The position numbers were made by a program, and so were the translations under genes. The notes under the pieces are model-generated. The model was not told where the DNA came from. It did no database searches and saw only the letters and a list, made by a program, of their open reading frames with translations. 6,396 nucleotides of DNA from Verrucomicrobiales bacterium (GTDB taxonomy: Bacteria > Verrucomicrobiota > Verrucomicrobiia > Verrucomicrobiales > V1-33). Positions 1 to 6,396 of the stretch are shown one piece after another. The stretch lies in assembly GCA_023253495.1 (NCBI GenBank), contig JALRGF010000520.1, positions 1 through 6,396 on the forward strand, in the 5' to 3' direction. Each line of letters starts with the position of its first letter. The first letter of the stretch is position 1.

Positions 1-339
1 CGCACCTACGCCGTGGCCGATGCCAAGGGTCGATTCATGGCCAACGCCTCGCTCGCCTCCCGCAAGGATGCACGCGACGCCGTGCTCGCGGCGCGCGCCG
101 CGCAGGGCGGCTGGTGGAACGCCACCGCCTACAACCGCGGTCAGGTGATCTATCGCATCGCCGAGATGCTCGAGGGGCGGCGTGCGCAGTTCGAGGATGT
201 CATCGAGCGCTCCGAGGGGGTCTCGGCTCGCCGTGCCGGCGCGCAGGTGGATGCCAGCATCGACCGCTGGGTCTGGTATGCCGGCTGGTCGGACAAGCTG
301 GCCCAGGTCCTGGGGTCGACCAACCCCGTGGCTGCCGGT
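1..339 (+). CDS. Aldehyde dehydrogenase, N-terminal fragment (partial at both ends)
   Basis: The reading frame is open from base 1, with no start codon that fits the family, so the gene begins upstream of the window. The 113 visible residues carry the N-terminal NAD(P)-dependent aldehyde dehydrogenase pattern: a run like 'RKDARDAVLAARAAQGGW', then 'TAYNRGQVIYRIAEMLEGR', then 'DRWVWYAGWSDKLAQVLGS' followed by 'TNPVAAG'. This matches the type often seen in actinobacteria, an inference from remembered families. In relatives 'NPVAAG' runs on into a Pro-Tyr-Phe-Asn-type segment and the Rossmann core. Here homology stops at about base 339 and Gln-Cys-Pro-Pro follows. The catalytic Cys and Glu and the nucleotide-binding core are all absent, so the fragment cannot be active. 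The frame stays open without a stop into rplU, so a gene caller could wrongly fuse the two. The cause is either a chimeric contig or a real rearrangement. The family call is firm; the substrate is unknown. Confidence 0.8.
331..339. other. Junction breaking two genes at one point
   Basis: The nine bases GCTGCCGGT are read as Ala-Ala-Gly of the + strand dehydrogenase and, on the other strand, as Thr-Gly-Ser of the membrane protein. Dehydrogenase homology ends to the right of this point, and membrane-protein character ends to the left. This is what a join with a short shared sequence looks like, whether made by an assembler or by end-joining in the cell. No inverted repeats, target-site duplication or transposase are visible around it. 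Confidence 0.5.
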
Positions 340-471
340 CAATGCCCACCCCGCCAGATAACGCGCCCCCAGAAAACACAACGCCCCGAGCTTGCGCCAC
401 CACGGACGCTCGAAGCTGCGGAAGCCGACACCGGCCACCACCACTCCCAGGGTCAAAAGCCACGCATCCAT
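331..471 (-). CDS. Small membrane protein, N-terminal fragment (3' end lost at junction)
   Basis: On the minus strand, ATG at 471-469 opens a frame that reads as a plausible membrane protein: 'MDAWLLTLGVVVAGVGF', then a positively charged turn 'RSFERPWWRK', then a second hydrophobic stretch 'LGALCFLGARYLAGWALTG'. This is a two-helix hairpin in about 47 residues. An in-frame GTG at 489 is a possible earlier start, and a GGA lies just upstream of the ATG. Past base ~331 the frame stays open only because it runs antisense to the aldehyde dehydrogenase codons; the residues there no longer look like membrane protein. The gene is therefore truncated at its 3' side where the dehydrogenase is truncated. 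It is divergent from rplU. I do not recognise a named family and assign no function. The support is the hydrophobicity pattern and codon behaviour, not a motif. Confidence 0.5.
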
Positions 472-499
472 CGTTCCATAAAACGACACGCCGACCCGA

Positions 500-516
500 T
501 TTCAACCGGATTGAAA
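500..516. promoter_or_regulatory. Inverted repeat in the divergent region upstream of rplU
   Basis: TTTCAA at 500-505 and TTGAAA at 511-516 are perfect inverted arms around CCGGA. It is an AT-rich spot in the otherwise GC-rich 171-base gap between the leftward membrane gene (start 471) and rplU (start 643). Either arm could also serve as a -35-like TTGAAA, but no convincing -10 lies at the right distance on either strand. It could be an operator or promoter part; the function is not shown by the sequence. Confidence 0.25.
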
Positions 517-642
517 CTTTCCCCTTGCCGAAATCATCACCATGCGGACTTTACCTGCCCGTTTGGCCGGCACCGGCGCTCCCTCACGAGCCCTCCGGCC
601 GACCACCGTTACCCACTCCCCACCGGAGACACCGATCACCCC

Positions 643-954
643 ATGGCCTACGCGATTTTTAAAACCGGCGGCAAACAATACAAAGTCAAACAGGGCGACA
701 AGCTCGACGTCGAAAAACTGCCCCTCGGGGTCGGTGAGGAAACGTCGTTCGCAGAAGTCCTCTACGTCAACAACGGCGAAACCGCCCTCATCGGCACCCC
801 GCTGGTGGAAGGCGCGGTCGTCCACGCCAAGGTCCTCGACCAGCACCGCGCCCCGAAGGTCACCGCCTTCAAGTACCGCCGTCGCAAAGGATACCACAAA
901 ACCAAGGGCCACCGCCGCCAGGTGACCCGCCTCGAAATCACCGGCATCGCCTGA
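643..954 (+). CDS. rplU: 50S ribosomal protein L21
   Basis: This encodes L21, a large-subunit protein that binds 23S rRNA. The 103-residue length is normal for the family. The start is fixed by the canonical opening 'MAYAIFKTGGKQYKV', and the C-terminal half holds the L21 signature 'FKYRRRKGYHKTKGHRRQ' followed by 'TRLEI'. The frame is open far upstream, but residues before Met643 have no L21 homology, so longer starts are rejected. There is no Shine-Dalgarno at a useful distance; GGAG at 625-628 is 14 bases away. The start context TCACCCC-ATGGCC is identical to that of rpmA. rpmA follows after 52 bases in the usual rplU-rpmA order, and both probably share one transcript ending at 1306-1337. 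Confidence 0.97.
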   Translation: MAYAIFKTGGKQYKVKQGDKLDVEKLPLGVGEETSFAEVLYVNNGETALIGTPLVEGAVVHAKVLDQHRAPKVTAFKYRRRKGYHKTKGHRRQVTRLEITGIA

Positions 955-1006
955 CCCCCAAGAACCTGAGCAGCCACCCGGCCACGCTCCCCACCCCACT
1001 CACCCC

Positions 1007-1276
1007 ATGGCCCACAAAAAAGGACAAGGCTCCGTCAAAAACGGACGTGACAGCCACAGCAAACGTCTCGGCGTCAAAAAATTCGGTGGCGAACACGTCA
1101 TCCCCGGCAACATCATCATCCGCCAGCGCGGCACCAAATGGCACCCCGGCAAAAACGTCGGCCTCGGTCGCGACTACACCATCTTCGCCCTCACCGAAGG
1201 TCAGGTCTTCTTCGACCGCAACGGCCGCCGCGTCAACGTCAAGGCGCCCGAAACCACCGCCGCCGGCGCCAACTGA
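1007..1276 (+). CDS. rpmA: 50S ribosomal protein L27
   Basis: This encodes L27 (89 residues), whose N-terminal tail reaches toward the peptidyl-transferase centre. The protein opens 'MAHKKGQGSVKNGRDS' and continues through 'KRLGVKKFGGEHV', 'GNIIIRQRGTKWHPG' and 'NVGLGRDYTIFAL', all standard for the family. It starts directly at the mature AHKKG-type terminus and lacks the short N-terminal extension that is cleaved off in Firmicutes and some other groups. The C-terminal tail after 'VNVKAPE' is Ala/Thr-rich and variable. No Shine-Dalgarno is visible in the pyrimidine-rich leader. In many bacteria obgE follows rpmA; here a terminator follows directly, so the operon is just two ribosomal genes. 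Confidence 0.97.
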   Translation: MAHKKGQGSVKNGRDSHSKRLGVKKFGGEHVIPGNIIIRQRGTKWHPGKNVGLGRDYTIFALTEGQVFFDRNGRRVNVKAPETTAAGAN

Positions 1277-1305
1277 CCGCCCCGTCTCCTGCCCTCCCCC
1301 CTCGC

Positions 1306-1337
1306 AAAGCGCCGGCCATCCGCCGGCGCTTTTTTTT
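1306..1337 (+). terminator. Rho-independent terminator of rplU-rpmA
   Basis: AAAGCGCCGGC (1306-1316) pairs perfectly with GCCGGCGCTTT (1322-1332) around a five-base loop, CATCC. The T run covers 1330-1337, eight in a row. It lies 30 bases after the rpmA stop codon. This is a textbook intrinsic terminator on the plus strand. Confidence 0.93.
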
Positions 1338-2038
1338 GCGGCCGGGCCCCGCTGCCTTTTTGGCCTCTCCCGATCGACGCCGCACCGGCAAGCCGCCGCT
1401 GAGGCTCCCGGCGTCAAAAGCCCCGGGGCTGCGTACAGCATGACCGCTCTGCAGGGGGGCGCAGCGGGCAGGCAGCCCCTCCCGTCGTGCGTCTGAAGAA
1501 ACCCGGCGGCACGCGGAAACGACGCAGTGAACAGCGCGGCAACTGAATCAATTCAGGTGCGGCACCCATCGGAGGCGCCCCGTCAACCCGGACGTTCAGG
1601 GCGAATATGAAAATACTGACGGACACGGCCGAGACAAAACAAACTCACTGCAGGCGCTCTCAGCGCATGCTCCGACAGCTCTCCCCATGACTTCCGCTCG
1701 GATCTCTCTGCCGCTTCCCCCGGAAGCCCATCACATCCCGACAGGATCCCTGCCCGACGATGGCGCGGCTCGCCTCGTGCCGTGTCCATGCGCCGGCTTT
1801 GTGATGTCCGCATCCGCACACCCCCTGCCGGCCGGGCATTGTTCCAGCGCTCTTCCGTCCTCATCTGACGACACCCGCACACCTCTCTCCCGCCCCCCCC
1901 CATGCCACCAAAAAAAGACAATCCAAGACACCCACTTTCGTGGGTGCCGGGGAAGGATCGAAAAAACGTGAATCGCAGACGCTCACTTTAAAGACGCAAA
2001 GAGGGACGCAGGCGGATCGAGTTGAGAGCAGCCAATTC
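1338..2038. other. Gene-free stretch between rpmA and furA
   Basis: About 700 bases hold no reading frame that looks like a protein. The open frames on either strand are short, rich in Arg, Pro, Ser and Gly, and carry no recognisable motif. I see no tRNA, tmRNA, RNase P, SRP or riboswitch consensus. Visible structure: a perfect inverted repeat CTGAAT-CA-ATTCAG at 1543-1556, an AT-rich patch around 1603-1620, a C run near 1891-1900, and a tight hairpin at 1929-1946. At about 1987-2013 there is purine-rich sequence with repeated 'gacgca' words, which may be a worn dispersed repeat. It could hold an undetected small RNA or decayed sequence. Confidence 0.5.
1929..1946. repeat. Perfect 7-bp stem hairpin
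   Basis: CACCCAC (1929-1935) and GTGGGTG (1940-1946) are perfect inverted arms around TTTC. On the plus strand no T run follows. On the minus strand a T-rich run follows, but only about 10 bases past the stem, a poor fit for an intrinsic terminator. It marks the boundary between the GC-rich featureless stretch and the purine-rich furA leader. Its function is unknown. Confidence 0.45.
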
Positions 2039-2062
2039 TTGACACAGTCAATAATCGGATTA
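2039..2062 (+). promoter_or_regulatory. Putative furA promoter/operator: two adjacent palindromes
   Basis: Two perfect inverted repeats abut: TTGAC-ACA-GTCAA (2039-2051) and TAATC-G-GATTA (2052-2062), ending 12 bases before the furA ATG. The first begins with a consensus-like -35, TTGACA (2039-2044). A -10 at normal spacing would fall near 2061-2067 (TAAGCC), which is weak, and would put the transcript start almost at the ATG. The second repeat has the AT-rich arm-base-arm shape typical of Fur-family operators. FurA of mycobacteria and streptomycetes is known to autoregulate furA-katG from a site close to its start. Use of this site for autoregulation is inferred. Confidence 0.45.
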
Positions 2063-2074
2063 AGCCATCGTGCG

Positions 2075-2494
2075 ATGACATCATCATCAGCCCATCAACT
2101 GCGCGAGCGCGGCCTTCAGGTAACGGCCCAGAGGCTGGCGGTGCTGCGGGCGGTGGCGGGGCGGCCGCATTGCACGGCAGAGGAGGTGACAGAAGCCGTG
2201 CGGGGCGAGATCGGGGTGATTTCGCGGCAGGCAGTCTATGATTCCTTGAATCTTCTGGTGCAGAAAGGGTTGTTGCGGCGGATCCAGCCGGCCGGGTCCT
2301 CGGCGCTGTATGAGGACCGGGTGAACGACAATCACCATCACGTGATCTGCCGACGGTGCGGGCAGACGGCGGACATCGATTGCGCGGTGGGGGCGGCTCC
2401 GTGCCTGAATGCCTCCTCGGACTCAGGTTTCCGGATTGATGAAGCTGAGGTGATTTACTGGGGGGTATGCCCCGGATGTCTGGGGCAGCCCTGA
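2075..2494 (+). CDS. furA: FurA/CatR-type Fur-family redox regulator
   Basis: This is a 139-residue Fur-family repressor of the kind that senses peroxide and controls an adjacent katG. A winged-helix domain spans about residues 8-80, with the recognition helix at 'VISRQAVYDSLNLL' (48-61). A metal-binding and dimerisation half follows: His87-His88-His89, then Cys92-x-x-Cys95 ('HHHVICRRCG'), then Asp100-x-Asp102. A second CxxC lies at Cys132/Cys135 ('YWGVCPGC'), and the two pairs together make a structural zinc site. The segment 'DCAVGAAPCLNAS' and the ending 'DEAEVIYWG' closely resemble actinobacterial FurA, nearer than to classical iron Fur. The frame extends upstream to a GTG at 1940, but that part has no family similarity, so ATG 2075 is preferred. 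No Shine-Dalgarno precedes it, and the transcript may be nearly leaderless. katG starts 38 bases after the stop, indicating an operon. Confidence 0.92.
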   Translation: MTSSSAHQLRERGLQVTAQRLAVLRAVAGRPHCTAEEVTEAVRGEIGVISRQAVYDSLNLLVQKGLLRRIQPAGSSALYEDRVNDNHHHVICRRCGQTADIDCAVGAAPCLNASSDSGFRIDEAEVIYWGVCPGCLGQP

Positions 2495-2532
2495 GGTTCC
2501 CGCCCCCGCCGATCGAGGCATCATTGATTTCT

Positions 2533-4983
<2,451 letters not shown>

Positions 4984-4987
4984 GGTT

Positions 4988-6070
4988 TCACAATGGCAGC
5001 TTCAGCTGCTCGGCCACATCCCCGGTCAGTCCGCTCACCCCGAGCCCGAGCAGGCGCAAGGGGCGGGTGACCAGCCGGTGATGGCCGAGCAGCCAGCACC
5101 CGAGGCGGTACAGGTCTCGGGCGCTCATCAGCGACTCCTCGACCGACAGCTGCCGGGTCAGCGTGGAAAAGTCGCTGTATCTCACCTTCACCTGCACGGT
5201 GAAGGCAGCGAGCCGGCGCTTGGCCAGTTTGGCCGCGATTTCCTCGGCCTGCCCGCGGAGGCAGGCCCGGAGCGTGGGGCGATCGTCGGTGTCGCGGGCA
5301 AAGGTGTTTTCCGACGAGATGCTCTTGATGTCGTCGCCGAGTTCGAGCGGGCGGTCGTCCTCTCCGAAGGCGAACCGCCTCAGGTCCGGCCCCCATGCTC
5401 CGACCAGGGCGCGCAGGTCGCCGCCATGGTCCTGCACAGTCCCCACCGTGGTCAGGCCCGCGCCCACCAGCACCTTTTCCGTGACCTCCCCCACGCCACG
5501 CAGTACGCGCACCGGGAGCGGGCGGAGGAACGCGCGTTTTTCCGCCTCCCGGATGATGGTGAGTCCGTCCGGTTTCCGATGATCGCTGGCGATCTTGGCC
5601 AGCAGCTTGTTGGCGGCGATCCCGACGGTGGCGGTCAGTCCGCGCTGGCGGAAAATGACGTCCTTCAACTGGCGCGCCAGCGGCTCGGCGGCGGCGAGCG
5701 CGGCATCCAGATCGTCGAGAGACCCGAACCGGTCGGTCAACTCAATGTAGGCCTCGTCCACCGAGACCTGCTGGATCCTCCCGCCGGCAAGGTCGCGCAC
5801 CAGTGCCATGACCGCCCGTGATTCCGCCTTGTACGCCTCCATGCGCGGGCGGACAAAAACCCCGGACGGACACAGACGCCCGGCGACCGAGCTGGGCATT
5901 GCCGAGCGCACACCGAACCGCCGCGCTTCATAGCTGGCCGCGCACACCACGCCGCGACGGTCAGGAGGCGCCCCCACGATGACCGGCCGCCCCCTCAAGG
6001 CCGGCTCATCGCGCTGCTCAACCGAGGCATAGAAGGCATCCATGTCGAGGTGAAAAAGAACCCGGGGCAT
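4988..6070 (-). CDS. dinB: DNA polymerase IV (Y-family translesion polymerase)
   Basis: This is a Y-family polymerase that copies past DNA damage, 360 residues, the usual DinB length. Palm catalytic acids are Asp9 ('FHLDMDAFYASVE'), Asp105 and Glu106 ('VSVDEAYIELT'). Tyr14 sits at the sugar-discriminating steric gate. Conserved 'GIAANKLLAKIASDHRKPDG' spans 151-169, a helix-hairpin-helix 'LRGVGEVTEKVLVGAGL' lies at about 190-206, and the little-finger domain starts near 250. The tail 'EQLKLPL' fits a beta-clamp binding motif. Start 6070 (cat at 6068-6070) is chosen because 'MPRVLFHLDMD' places Asp9 as in the family, and a GGGGG run lies just upstream. An in-frame ATG at 6100 would add 10 residues. 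The frame is open back to 6271, but that part is Arg/Pro/Gly-rich without homology. It converges on katG with a 4-base gap. Confidence 0.95.
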   Translation of the reverse strand: MPRVLFHLDMDAFYASVEQRDEPALRGRPVIVGAPPDRRGVVCAASYEARRFGVRSAMPSSVAGRLCPSGVFVRPRMEAYKAESRAVMALVRDLAGGRIQQVSVDEAYIELTDRFGSLDDLDAALAAAEPLARQLKDVIFRQRGLTATVGIAANKLLAKIASDHRKPDGLTIIREAEKRAFLRPLPVRVLRGVGEVTEKVLVGAGLTTVGTVQDHGGDLRALVGAWGPDLRRFAFGEDDRPLELGDDIKSISSENTFARDTDDRPTLRACLRGQAEEIAAKLAKRRLAAFTVQVKVRYSDFSTLTRQLSVEESLMSARDLYRLGCWLLGHHRLVTRPLRLLGLGVSGLTGDVAEQLKLPL

Positions 6071-6372
6071 GACCCCCGCAGCGTGCGCGGTCAGCGCCAT
6101 GGCATCAAGACACGAAGTGCACGCCCACCCGGAAGCGGTGCCTTGCGGAGACCACGCCCCGCGCGGGCGACGCCCTCCCTCTCGAGCGCCCGCGGCGGGC
6201 GGCGTGAACGCCAGGGCGCCACATGGGGCCGCCACATGGTACCTGTCCCATCGTGAAGCGGGCCGCCACACGGTGCCTGTCCCATCCTGAAAGAAGGGCG
6301 TTGCACAGGACGTTTGGGAGCCGGTCCGATTTTTGGACTTGCGAAAACTGCTTATTTGAACATTTACAGAGT
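6071..6372. other. Gene-free region upstream of dinB
   Basis: About 300 bases separate dinB from a possible rightward gene at the window edge. The first part (6071-6213) is very GC-rich and shows no convincing promoter for dinB. The middle holds a tandem repeat pair (6226-6291). The last part (about 6329-6372) is clearly AT-richer, as expected for a promoter, with TTGGAC at 6333-6338 but no clean -10 at standard spacing. No structured RNA was recognised. Confidence 0.5.
6226..6291. repeat. Tandem pair of 32-bp direct repeats (REP-like)
   Basis: Copy 1 (6226-6257) and copy 2 (6260-6291) match at 29 of 32 bases, with two bases between them. The shared core is GGGCCGCCACA, then GGT and CC, then TGTCCCATC. 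A further partial copy of the core, GCCACATGG, occurs at 6218-6226 just before copy 1's GCCACATGG at 6231-6239. The unit contains short self-complementary pieces (GGTACC in copy 1) but no long hairpin. The pattern resembles dispersed repeats found near REP-associated transposase genes; that link is inferred. Confidence 0.6.
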
Positions 6373-6396
6373 ATGGCTCTCCCGCGACTTCATGCC
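6373..6396 (+). CDS. Possible start of a gene cut by the window edge
   Basis: ATG at 6373 opens eight codons, 'MALPRLHA', before the sequence ends. An AT-rich, promoter-like stretch and a short AGAG lie directly upstream, in contrast with the GC-rich sequence after it, which supports a real gene start. The opening is reminiscent of REP-associated tyrosine (Y1) transposases, which often begin Met-x-Arg/Leu-Pro-Arg-Leu/Arg, and repeats of a suitable kind lie about 80 bases upstream. Eight residues cannot establish this. Confidence 0.3.

Noticed and set aside
1929..1946. Intrinsic terminator
   Set aside because: The stem is short and no T run follows directly on either strand.
1583..1971. Small genes in the rpmA-furA spacer on either strand
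   Set aside because: Compositionally biased translations, no ribosome-binding site, and no recognisable family.
1940..2074. N-terminal extension of FurA from GTG 1940
   Set aside because: The 45 extra residues overlap the promoter-like palindromes and have no Fur-family similarity. The family normally begins close to Met2075.
6071..6271. N-terminal extension of DinB
   Set aside because: The Arg/Pro/Gly-rich stretch overlaps the direct repeats and precedes the canonical 'MPRVLFHLDMD' start.
6226..6291. CRISPR array
   Set aside because: There are only two copies separated by two bases, with no spacers and no cas genes.

Overview
The window looks like a high-GC bacterial chromosome or metagenomic contig, most likely from Verrucomicrobiota (Opitutae-like). 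This assignment is an inference from the flavour of L21/L27, the lack of Shine-Dalgarno sequences and the base composition. No rRNA gene is present to settle it. The first ~335 bases look foreign to the rest: they encode the N-terminal part of an actinobacterial-type aldehyde dehydrogenase.

Layout. (1) 1-339, + strand: aldehyde dehydrogenase fragment, cut at the window edge and again at about 331-339. (2) ~331-471, - strand: the first ~45 residues of a small membrane protein, cut at the same point from the other side. The join therefore breaks two unrelated genes at one place and is either a rearrangement or a chimeric assembly. (3) 643-1276, + strand: rplU-rpmA (L21-L27), closed by a strong intrinsic terminator at 1306-1337. 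(4) 1338-2038: about 700 bases with no convincing gene. (5) 2075-4983, + strand: a furA-katG operon, made of a FurA/CatR-type redox regulator followed 38 bases later by a complete catalase-peroxidase. Two perfect inverted repeats lie just upstream of furA. The katG frame has an N-terminal extension with a Sec-type signal peptide. (6) 4988-6070, - strand: dinB (DNA polymerase IV), convergent with katG, only 4 bases between the stop codons. (7) 6071-6396: no gene except the first eight codons of a possible + strand gene at the edge, preceded by a tandem pair of 32-bp repeats.

Functionally, the FurA-KatG pair is an autoregulated peroxide-defence module of a type best known from actinobacteria. 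DinB is a translesion polymerase and L21/L27 are housekeeping. Nothing here forms a clearly new multi-gene system. The points most worth following are the double-truncation junction, the apparently exported KatG under a FurA-type regulator, the paired palindromes at the furA start, and the repeat pair next to a possible REP-associated transposase start.
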